This document shows, in pieces, positions 1-5,648 of a DNA stretch of 8,098 nucleotides. The notes under the pieces were generated by a model that was not told where the DNA came from, made no database searches, and saw only the letters and a list, made by a program, of their open reading frames with translations. Source of the DNA: Deltaproteobacteria bacterium (GTDB lineage: Bacteria > Desulfobacterota > DSM-4660 > Desulfatiglandales > B25-G16); assembly GCA_019308645.1 (NCBI GenBank), contig JAFDHR010000093.1, forward strand, positions 1-8,098, in the 5' to 3' direction. Both the position numbers and the translations under genes were made by a program. Position 1 is the first letter of the stretch. Every line of letters starts with the position of its first letter.

Positions 1-378
1 GGAAAAGATGGCTGGCGTGAAGACCCTGGTATCAGTTCCCCATACAAACCCAACCAATCCTTTAAGGAAAAAAGAGATTCCTACGGTTACCATTATTACT
101 GCCAGGATCGGCTCCCCGATAAGCCTGTCTAAAAAAATCCTTTCTATTAAAATACCGAGTATAATACCAATGATCAGGGTAAACAAGATGCACAGGATGA
201 AGGGAACGCCCATTAAATAAAAATAAATTGTTACATAGGCCCCTATAAGAGTTAGCTCACCCATGGCAAGGTTCAATACCCCAGAACACTTGTAGATTAA
301 AACCCAGCCCAGTGCAACTAAGGCATATATCCCTCCAACCATAATCCCGGTAGTAAGGGTCATTAAAAATAGTTCCAT
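1..378 (-). CDS. livH: LivH-type branched-chain amino acid ABC transporter permease, 5' part
   Basis: Inner-membrane permease subunit of a Liv (HAAT) family ABC importer, which pairs with LivM and uses LivG/LivF ATPases. Only the first 126 residues are in the window; the 3' end lies beyond the left edge. The protein starts MELFLMTLTTGIMVGGIYAL and is strongly hydrophobic, with at least three membrane segments near residues 5-28, 37-55 and 58-80. The stretch GVLNLAMGELTLIGAY (about 33-48) matches the family's conserved N-I/L-N-x-A-x-G-E loop. The ATG at 378 has an AGGGGG ribosome site at 385-390, six bases upstream. It is downstream of livG and the acyl-CoA synthetase on the same strand, but a 570-base gap containing a small four-helix-bundle gene separates them. 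The family call comes from sequence pattern; the substrate is not known. Confidence 0.9.
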   Translation of the reverse strand, partial: MELFLMTLTTGIMVGGIYALVALGWVLIYKCSGVLNLAMGELTLIGAYVTIYFYLMGVPFILCILFTLIIGIILGILIERIFLDRLIGEPILAVIMVTVGISFFLKGLVGFVWGTDTRVFTPAIFS

Positions 379-429
379 TCTCTACCCCCTTTTGTTTAGT
401 AAGAAGTAATGCGCTCAGTAAAGTATGAA

Positions 430-475
430 AAATCCTAAATCCTAATTTCTAAACTCTAAACAATTTCAAAATACA
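430..475. repeat. AT-rich degenerate repeat, left flank of four-helix-bundle gene
   Basis: Between livH and the small gene lies a run of near-repeats of the type AATCCTAA and CTAAACTCTAAA. The 12-mer CTAAACTCTAAA at 449-460 is the exact reverse complement of TTTAGAGTTTAG at 880-891 on the other side of the gene, so the gene is bracketed by a perfect 12-bp inverted repeat. The rest of 379-493 is AT-rich and holds no other gene that I can see. Confidence 0.6.
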
Positions 476-493
476 AAATCATAATATCAAAAC

Positions 494-847
494 TTATTTT
501 GTCTTCTCCAGAATGGAGCCAAAGATTTTCATAAGTTCAGTTGCCTCCTGAATCAATAATTTCCTTTGTTTTTCAGCATCCGGCCCATTTACTTCAATAA
601 GTCTCAGCCAATATCTGCTTTCTTTAGCTTCTTTTCGGCAAATCTTGATGCGCATGGCAAAATCTTTTTTACTTAAGGCCTCATTCGCTTCGATATAATT
701 TGCTCCCACAGAACCAGAAGCTCGGACAAGTTGTTTTATTATCTCAATATTAGCTATAGTCCTTGGTAGATTTTTAACAAACTCTATTACCTCCTTTGTA
801 AACTTTAAAGTCCTGTCTTCTAAATCATACTGTTTTGAATTTTTAAT
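494..847 (-). CDS. Four-helix-bundle protein, S23/TIGR02436 family, probable ATT start
   Basis: About 117 residues, a normal full length for the S23 four-helix-bundle family. The family was first seen as genes in intervening sequences of 23S rRNA and is structurally related to the Avd accessory protein of diversity-generating retroelements. Its cellular role is unknown. Recognisable stretches are YDLEDRTLKFTKEVIEFVKN (helix 1), the family core KQLVRASGSVGANYIEANEA (about residues 40-59), and RIKICRKEAKESRYWLRLIE (helix 3). The nearest conventional start is a GTG at 709, but that would discard helix 1 and half the conserved core. The frame stays open upstream to a stop at 881-883 and still matches the family, without any ATG, GTG or TTG before the core. 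An ATT at 847 has AAAGGA at 853-858, five bases upstream, so I place the start there. The gene lies between the acyl-CoA synthetase and livH on the same strand and looks inserted. Confidence 0.8.
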   Translation of the reverse strand: MKNSKQYDLEDRTLKFTKEVIEFVKNLPRTIANIEIIKQLVRASGSVGANYIEANEALSKKDFAMRIKICRKEAKESRYWLRLIEVNGPDAEKQRKLLIQEATELMKIFGSILEKTK

Positions 848-864
848 TTTGGTCCTTTGGATTT

Positions 865-896
865 GTTTAGTATTTCGGATTTAGAGTTTAGTATTT
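865..896. repeat. AT-rich repeat, right flank of four-helix-bundle gene
   Basis: Two direct copies of GTTTAGTATTT (865-875 and 886-896) surround a GGATTTAGAG stretch. The 12-mer at 880-891 is the inverted partner of 449-460. The site falls just upstream of the small gene's start, in the gap between it and the synthetase stop. The repeats form one side of a possible element boundary. Confidence 0.6.
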
Positions 897-947
897 ATAA
901 GTCAAAGTCCTTATACCTTCCCATTATTGCCCACTGCTTACTACTTA

Positions 948-2867
948 TCACATAGTGATCTCCTGAATACGCAGATCTGTCTTTATAGGTTGTTCCCTTC
1001 CGTCCTCATAAGTGATTGTCATATCCAGGTGGACCGTGTCTGCATCCTTATAAAGGGTCTCTACAATATCCTTGTAACGCTGACCCATAAAACCCCTCCT
1101 TAGCTTGCTGGTCCTGGTTAATTCTTCATCATCTGCATCAAATGCCTTGTAGAGGTTAACAAATTTGTTTATCCTGGCCGGTTCAGGAAGAGCTTTATTG
1201 GCCTCTTCTATCTGTTTCTGAACAAGGTCATAGACCCTTGGATCCTGTGAAAGTTCCGGATAACTTGTATAATTAATCTTATGCTCATCTGCCCATTTGC
1301 CAACAACAGAATAATCAATACACATAACAGCAGTTACATAGGGTAAGTTATCCCCGATAACCCAGGCATCCTGTATGTATGGGCTGAATTTGAGCCTTGC
1401 TTCCAGGTATTGGGGGGCAAAAGGCTTGCCATCATTCAGTTTCAAAACATCTTTTGTCCTGTCAAAGACAACTAAATGACCATCATCATCGATAAAACCG
1501 GTGTCACCGGAGTGAAGCCATCCATCCGTTAATGTCTTCTTTGTTTCTTCATCATTTTTATAGTAACCCTGAAACACCGATGGGCTTTTGGAGATGATCT
1601 CTCCATCTTCTGTGATCTTCACCTCAGTTTCAGGTATAGGGGTCCCCACTGAGTCAAATTTTATATCCCCATCCCTGTGTGTAACGGATATTCCAGCTAC
1701 CTCTGTCTGCCCATATATTTGTTTTAGGTTTACACCCAGGGCATGAAAAAAGCGAAAATGCTCGGGACCCATTGCAGCGCCGCCCGTGTAACAATACCGG
1801 AGTCGCGACATTCCAAGGTGATCCTTGAGCTTCTTCTGCATAATCACATAAGCAAAATAATTCAGGACCTTCCAGTACCATGGAATAGGCTTCTTTTCAA
1901 ACTTTAGATCCGCCACATAATACCCTATCTTTGTAGCCACCTCATATGCCTTTCTCTTTATCCAGGTGGCATCCAGATATTTTACCTGAACCTGACGGGT
2001 CAGGCCCTCATAAAGCCGTGGCGCAGCAAACATTACATGAGGCCCGATCTCTCGAATATTATGCTGGGATGTTTCCGGTTCCTCCGGGAAATTAAGTGTA
2101 TAGCCTATGAGGAGGCCGCAGGATATGGACATCATCTGCTCCCCGATCCAGGCAAAGGGAAGATAGGATACAAAGTCATCGGTGTCATAACATGGGTCAA
2201 CTGCCATGAGATTTTTACCCATGCTCAGCATATTGTAATGGGTTAGAAGGGCACCTTTGGGAAGGGCGGTTGTGCCTGATGTATAAAACAGGAGGCAGAT
2301 TTCTTTACCATTGCCTTCATTTATCATTTTTTCAAATAGATCCGGTTCTTTTTTATCAAGCTCCTTGCCAAGCTCCTGGGTCTTTATTATGCTTTTTAAA
2401 TTTGGCTGATGGTAGCGCCTCATCCCCTTTGGGTCATCCCATATTACGTATTCTAATTTTGGGCAATCAGGCATAATGGCTAATGCCTTATCAACCTCCT
2501 CCTGGGTTTCTCCTACCAAGAATTTGCTATCTGAATGATCTATTATATATTTGACCTCATCCATCATACAATCCTGAAAGAGCCAGACCGGTATGCCTCC
2601 GGCACACATAGCAGCCATCTCTGCCCAGACACCTTCCGGCCTATTATCACCAATCATGGCCACCTTGTCCCCTCTTTTTAGTCCAAGACTGACCATCCCC
2701 AGAGATAGATATTTTACCCTATCATAGTAGTCCTGCCATGTGTAAGGCAGCCATACTCCAAATTCCTTCTCTCTCATGGCAACCTTTCCAGCTCCATATT
2801 CTTTGCATCTTTTTAAAAATACTTGTGGGATAGTGAGGTCTTCTGTTATTTCTATCTTTTCTGCCAT
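948..2867 (-). CDS. Long-chain acyl-CoA synthetase (AMP-forming), Liv-operon associated
   Basis: Cytoplasmic or membrane-associated ANL-superfamily ligase that activates a carboxylic acid with ATP to an acyl-adenylate and then to acyl-CoA. The product is 639 residues, typical of the FadD15-like long-chain group. Visible motifs are the P-loop YTSGTTALPKG (about 195-205), YGQTE (385-389), GWLHSGDTG (449-457), the hinge region DRTKDVLKLNDGK (469-481), and a C-terminal LTRTSKLRRG that should supply the A10 catalytic lysine. The ATG at 2867 is chosen over an in-frame ATG at 2900. It follows the livG stop by one base and has AAGGAG five bases upstream, whereas the longer start would overlap livG by 32 bases. 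Tight coupling to livG indicates co-transcription. Substrate is uncertain: a fatty, dicarboxylic or aromatic acid is possible. All core motifs look intact. Confidence 0.93.
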   Translation of the reverse strand: MAEKIEITEDLTIPQVFLKRCKEYGAGKVAMREKEFGVWLPYTWQDYYDRVKYLSLGMVSLGLKRGDKVAMIGDNRPEGVWAEMAAMCAGGIPVWLFQDCMMDEVKYIIDHSDSKFLVGETQEEVDKALAIMPDCPKLEYVIWDDPKGMRRYHQPNLKSIIKTQELGKELDKKEPDLFEKMINEGNGKEICLLFYTSGTTALPKGALLTHYNMLSMGKNLMAVDPCYDTDDFVSYLPFAWIGEQMMSISCGLLIGYTLNFPEEPETSQHNIREIGPHVMFAAPRLYEGLTRQVQVKYLDATWIKRKAYEVATKIGYYVADLKFEKKPIPWYWKVLNYFAYVIMQKKLKDHLGMSRLRYCYTGGAAMGPEHFRFFHALGVNLKQIYGQTEVAGISVTHRDGDIKFDSVGTPIPETEVKITEDGEIISKSPSVFQGYYKNDEETKKTLTDGWLHSGDTGFIDDDGHLVVFDRTKDVLKLNDGKPFAPQYLEARLKFSPYIQDAWVIGDNLPYVTAVMCIDYSVVGKWADEHKINYTSYPELSQDPRVYDLVQKQIEEANKALPEPARINKFVNLYKAFDADDEELTRTSKLRRGFMGQRYKDIVETLYKDADTVHLDMTITYEDGREQPIKTDLRIQEITM

Positions 2868-2868
2868 T

Positions 2869-3690
2869 TTATCTCCTTGTTGCGTAAAGATCCTCTTCAC
2901 CTAAATATGCCTTAACAACCTGGGGGTTTTTGCCAACCTCATCCGGGGTTCCATCAGCAACTATATTGCCGAAATCAAGGACAAGAACACTATGGGAGAT
3001 ATCCATAACCACACCCATGTCGTGCTCTACTAATACACAGGTTATCTTCCAGCGCTTCTCTTCGTTTATGTCGAGAATAAACCTGGCCATGTCTTCTACT
3101 TCTTCTAAGTTCAAGCCTGCCATGGGTTCATCCAAAAGGATAACCTCTGGCCTGAGTGCCAGGGCCCTTCCGAGCTCAACCCTCTTCTGTGAGCCATAAG
3201 GAAGCATGTGTGCAACCTGATCACGGATAGATTCGATCTCTAATAAATCGATGATCTCCTCCTCGATGAATTTCCGGTCTTCTATCTCTTCTTCTTTTAC
3301 ACCACCTACATATATAGACCCGTTCAGGATGTTTGCGTTGAGATGTATATGTGAGCCCATCCTGATATTTTCAGTAACGGTCATTCCACCATACAGCTCA
3401 AGCTTCTGGAAAGTTCTGCCTATCCCAAGGGCAGCAATCGTATGAGGAGCAAGATTATTGATTCTCTGTCCCTTGAAAAAAATATTTCCCTGCTGGGGAC
3501 GATAAAGGCCATTAATGCAATTCATCATTACAGTTTTGCCAGCACCATTTGGCCCAATAATAGAATGTATCTCTCCCTTTTTAACCTCTAAGTCAACACC
3601 ATTTATGGCCTGAACCTTCCCAAAAGCCATATGAATATTTTCGAGTTTTAGGAGAACATCCCCTTCTTTTACTTCACCTGCGGTGTTCAT
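2869..3690 (-). CDS. livG: LivG-type branched-chain amino acid ABC transporter ATPase
   Basis: Cytoplasmic ATPase subunit of a Liv (HAAT) family importer, 273 residues, normal for LivG. The nucleotide-binding domain is complete. Walker A GPNGAGKT lies at about 46-53, a Q-loop glutamine near 95, the signature-type LPYGSQKR at 163-170 (the Liv group usually has LPYG-Q-Q/R rather than LSGGQ), Walker B VILLDE at 183-188, and the H-loop histidine in VEHD near 223. The C-terminal GNIVADGTPDEV is typical of LivG. The ATG at 3690 has GGAGG at 3701-3705, ten bases upstream. It is the first gene of the operon, about 60 bases after a strong terminator, so a promoter should lie between; only a weak candidate (TTTACT, 17 bases, CATAAA on the minus strand, 3751-3723) is seen. 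The S in place of the usual Q in the signature is a minor variation. Confidence 0.93.
   Translation of the reverse strand: MNTAGEVKEGDVLLKLENIHMAFGKVQAINGVDLEVKKGEIHSIIGPNGAGKTVMMNCINGLYRPQQGNIFFKGQRINNLAPHTIAALGIGRTFQKLELYGGMTVTENIRMGSHIHLNANILNGSIYVGGVKEEEIEDRKFIEEEIIDLLEIESIRDQVAHMLPYGSQKRVELGRALALRPEVILLDEPMAGLNLEEVEDMARFILDINEEKRWKITCVLVEHDMGVVMDISHSVLVLDFGNIVADGTPDEVGKNPQVVKAYLGEEDLYATRR
2873..2878 (-). promoter_or_regulatory. Ribosome binding site of the acyl-CoA synthetase, inside livG
   Basis: AAGGAG on the minus strand, five bases before the ATG at 2867 and made from the last sense codons of livG. It decides the start of the synthetase and implies translational coupling across the TAA-A-ATG junction. 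Confidence 0.8.
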
Positions 3691-3750
3691 ACGTTTTGAG
3701 CCTCCATAATTAGCTTTTTAAATTTATGGTAATTAGGATAAAAAAAGTAA

Positions 3751-3793
3751 AAAAAGCCTATTATGTGATACTACATCACATAATAGGCTTTTT
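3751..3793 (-). terminator. Strong intrinsic terminator, perfect 19-bp stem
   Basis: Arms 3751-3769 and 3775-3793 are perfect reverse complements with a five-base loop (ACTAC). GC pairs at the base (GCC/GGC) are followed by seven T on the minus strand (GGCTTTTTTT) and five on the plus strand, so it could work in both directions. On the minus strand it would end transcripts coming from dgt and isolate livG, whose start is about 60 bases further on. No plus-strand gene ends here. An attenuator role in front of livG is the alternative. Confidence 0.85.
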
Positions 3794-4100
3794 AGATTCT
3801 TTAATAATCTTTAATAATTTTTTATTTCTAAAGACTAATTCAAGCTTATAAGGAATGTATAATAATGAGAGCATATTTACTGATATGAAAGGATTTTTTT
3901 ACCAATTGAGTAATTAGTATTTGGTTGTTTACTTTTTTATAACTTGTTTGTCAACAAGTTTTTAAAAAAAATAATTTGATAAAATTGTAACAGTAACAAG
4001 TAGTTACAATGTAGCTTAAAAATAGCTATTATTTAGCTATTAAGGATAGCTTTGTTAATATCCATAGATGAAAATGTTTCTTTCGCAAATTGAATGCCTC
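3794..4100. other. AT-rich intergenic stretch without a recognisable gene
   Basis: Part of the 529-base gap between livG and dgt. It contains a tandem decamer TCTTTAATAA at 3798-3817, a small palindrome at 3941-3960 (AACTTGTT, four-base loop, AACAAGTT), and repeated TAGCTAT units around 4022-4049. I see no coding sequence with a start and ribosome site on either strand. Confidence 0.6.
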
Positions 4101-4164
4101 TTTTGTTCGGCCATCCCAGTGAAATAGGCTTTGCATTTCACGGGACAAGCGTCGCCGAACAAAA
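4101..4164. repeat. Nested palindromic element downstream of dgt
   Basis: Outer arms TTTTGTTCGGC (4101-4111) and GCCGAACAAAA (4154-4164) are perfect inverted repeats. Inside them a second hairpin forms: CCC plus GTGAAAT (4115-4125, one bulged A) pairs with ATTTCAC plus GGG (4135-4144) around a nine-base loop. The element is GC-richer than its surroundings and ends 55 bases from the dgt stop. It lacks a T-tract directly after the stem on the minus strand, so it is not a classical terminator. It may be a MITE/REP-like repeat or a structured RNA; no function is claimed. Confidence 0.7.
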
Positions 4165-4165
4165 T

Positions 4166-4195
4166 GTCTGTGTCCGTCTGCGTGGGTCTGCGGCA
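4166..4195. repeat. Three tandem decamers GTCTGYGNNN
   Basis: GTCTGTGTCC, GTCTGCGTGG and GTCTGCGGCA follow each other without a gap (4166-4175, 4176-4185, 4186-4195). They abut the nested palindrome and end 24 bases from the dgt stop. The unit length is close to one helical turn. Similar CTGCGT/CTGCGG runs are, from memory, dispersed in intergenic DNA of many bacteria. Confidence 0.55.
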
Positions 4196-4219
4196 AAGAC
4201 TATTGAAAAATGTCACATT

Positions 4220-5389
4220 TCAATACCGCCCTGATAAAATTTGAGGCATGAGGTTCTCCTGGCATTGGCGTAAAAAATAATCATCAGTCATTCCAGAGAT
4301 AAAATCCCGGACAATCATGGCAAGAGGTGTAGTATCTCTATACTGAGAGGACATTCCATCTAAAAATTCTTCAAAAATAACCAAATTATCATTACCAGCT
4401 TTTAGATCTTTATAATATTTATTAAAAAGCATCTCAAACATCAATAATAACTTATCGGTTTGGCTTTTCGCCTTGGGATTGGTATATATAAACTCTTGGT
4501 TGAAATCTTTAAGCCTTTTTAAGGCCCGTGCAACATCAGGGCTAAAAGAGAGAGAGGGTTTTTCCAGGCTCTCTGCAATCAAATCCTCAACCAGGGTATA
4601 TACAATAGTTCCATTTGTTTCTCCCAATATGTGACGGCAATCCTCCGGTATTTCATTCCTTTTTATCAAACCCAGTCTGATTGCATCCTCTATATCTCTC
4701 CCTATATAACTAATGGTGTCTGCCATCCTAACAACACACCCTTCCATAGTCATGGGCCAGATAGGTGCATTTGGATCCTCTATCACCTTTTTTATATCTT
4801 CTTCCAATCGAGTAAAATCTTTATCTTTATCAGGGTATAAGGCTGGATTATGCACCTCCCCATTATGACAAAGGATGCCATCCAAAACCTGAAGAGATAA
4901 GTTCCAACCAACTCCCTTCCTTTCTATTGCCTCTAAAAAACGCACACCTTGTACGTTGTGTAAAAAATTACCCAGTCCATATTTTTGAGATAAATCTGAG
5001 AGAAAACGCTCACCATCGTGGCCAAAAGGTGTATGTCCTATGTCATGGCCAAGAGCAATAGACTCAATAAGATCCTCATTCAGCCTTAAAAGACGGCCTA
5101 TAGTCCTGCCAATCTTGGAGACTAATTGCACATGAAGAACGCGATGGGTAATGTGATCATTTTTTATAAGGTAGAAGACCTGCGTCTTATCAATATATCT
5201 GGAATAGGCTAAAGAATGGAGAATCCTATCCCCATCAATCGAAAAATTCTCCCTATGGCTGTCAACAATCTCTGGCTCGTCTCTTCGTCTGACAGCCTGA
5301 GTGCTCAAGGTAGCATAAGGAGAAAGTCTATCCTTCTCTAAAAGACGGAGTTGTTGTTTAATATCTTTTAAGATTTTGGCTTTATTCAT
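4220..5389 (-). CDS. dgt: dGTPase-like dNTP triphosphohydrolase, HD domain
   Basis: Cytoplasmic HD-superfamily enzyme that probably hydrolyses dGTP or other dNTPs to the nucleoside and triphosphate, affecting the nucleotide pool. The product is 389 residues, in the range of the shorter dGTPase-like group. It opens with LEKDRLSPYATLSTQAVRRR and RDRILHS-like ILHSLAYSRYIDKTQVF, both family landmarks. The metal-binding residues fit H86 (in RVLHVQLV), H115-D116 (in ALGHDIGHTPFGHDGE) and D224 (in RMADTISYIGRDIEDA). The ATG at 5389 is the only reasonable start, but no Shine-Dalgarno is visible; the bases directly upstream are the tail of a TTTCAAGTTTCA repeat. It is divergent from tilS, is alone on its strand, and its transcript should stop at the terminator at 3751-3793. 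The exact nucleotide substrate cannot be read from the sequence. Confidence 0.9.
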   Translation of the reverse strand: MNKAKILKDIKQQLRLLEKDRLSPYATLSTQAVRRRDEPEIVDSHRENFSIDGDRILHSLAYSRYIDKTQVFYLIKNDHITHRVLHVQLVSKIGRTIGRLLRLNEDLIESIALGHDIGHTPFGHDGERFLSDLSQKYGLGNFLHNVQGVRFLEAIERKGVGWNLSLQVLDGILCHNGEVHNPALYPDKDKDFTRLEEDIKKVIEDPNAPIWPMTMEGCVVRMADTISYIGRDIEDAIRLGLIKRNEIPEDCRHILGETNGTIVYTLVEDLIAESLEKPSLSFSPDVARALKRLKDFNQEFIYTNPKAKSQTDKLLLMFEMLFNKYYKDLKAGNDNLVIFEEFLDGMSSQYRDTTPLAMIVRDFISGMTDDYFLRQCQENLMPQILSGRY

Positions 5390-5391
5390 TT

Positions 5392-5414
5392 TTGAAACTT
5401 GAAACTTGATTTAT
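5392..5414 (+). repeat. Direct repeat copy 1, core GAAACTTGAAACTTGA
   Basis: A 23-base sequence, TTGAAACTTG followed by AAACTTGATTTAT, is identical to 5536-5558. Internally it is a doubled GAAACTT unit. It ends two bases upstream of the dgt start codon, in the position where a ribosome site would be expected. Confidence 0.8.
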
Positions 5415-5470
5415 TGTTATATTCTGTGACTTTGATTACTTATAACTTTAAGTTTTAGTAATGCTACTTG

Positions 5471-5499
5471 TTGACCCCTGACGAGTTTCAAATTTTAAT
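5471..5499 (+). promoter_or_regulatory. Probable sigma-70 promoter for tilS
   Basis: TTGACC at 5471-5476 and TTTAAT at 5494-5499 are separated by 17 bases, each one mismatch from the consensus hexamers. Transcription would start near 5506, giving a leader of about 140 bases before the tilS ATG. The -35 lies in one arm of an imperfect inverted repeat (5471-5481 with 5511-5521). Confidence 0.5.
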
Positions 5500-5510
5500 A
5501 AAACTTTCCA

Positions 5511-5521
5511 TCAGAGGTCAA
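5511..5521. repeat. Inverted repeat arm TCAGAGGTCAA around the tilS promoter
   Basis: TCAGAGGTCAA is the reverse complement of TTGACCCCTGA (5471-5481) at 10 of 11 positions. The two arms bracket the predicted -10 and the transcription start. This could be an operator pair or chance. Confidence 0.35.
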
Positions 5522-5535
5522 TGTATATTTGATCC

Positions 5536-5558
5536 TTGAAACTTGAAACTTGATTTAT
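5536..5558 (+). repeat. Direct repeat copy 2, core GAAACTTGAAACTTGA
   Basis: Exact 23-base copy of 5392-5414, spaced 144 bases start to start and in the same orientation. It lies in the predicted tilS leader. Confidence 0.8.
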
Positions 5559-5648
5559 GATGGTTTAATCTTATATTTAATTATCTGGCCAAATCTGTGA
5601 TCTATATATCATATTATTAAGGGATTGAATATAAGGTATAAGTTTCAT

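Noticed and set aside
494..709. GTG at 709 as the start of the first four-helix-bundle gene
   Set aside because: It falls inside the conserved core (ASGSV-GANYIEA) and would remove helix 1, while the upstream frame is open and family-like.
2037..2476. Plus-strand open frames opposite the acyl-CoA synthetase, and similar ones opposite livG and tilS
   Set aside because: They are antisense shadows of well-supported genes with no family resemblance or ribosome sites.
3926..3954. Minus-strand TTGACA with TAAACA at 17 bases as a livG promoter
   Set aside because: The -10 matches at only three positions, and the strong terminator at 3751-3793 lies between it and livG.
3941..3963. Palindrome AACTTGTT/AACAAGTT followed by T as a terminator
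   Set aside because: The stem is short and mostly AT, the T-tract is weak, and no plus-strand gene ends upstream.
4033..4137. Minus-strand open stretch reading SLGWPNKRGIQFAKETF and onward to a stop at 4033-4035
   Set aside because: It has no start codon or ribosome site, begins right after an in-frame TGA, and its first part is the nested palindrome. I recognise no family; it could be a gene remnant, but nothing supports that.
5625..5648. TTG at 5625 as the tilS start
   Set aside because: The AAGGG is only one base from the TTG, and the extra eight residues do not resemble TilS; the ATG at 5649 has a better-spaced site.
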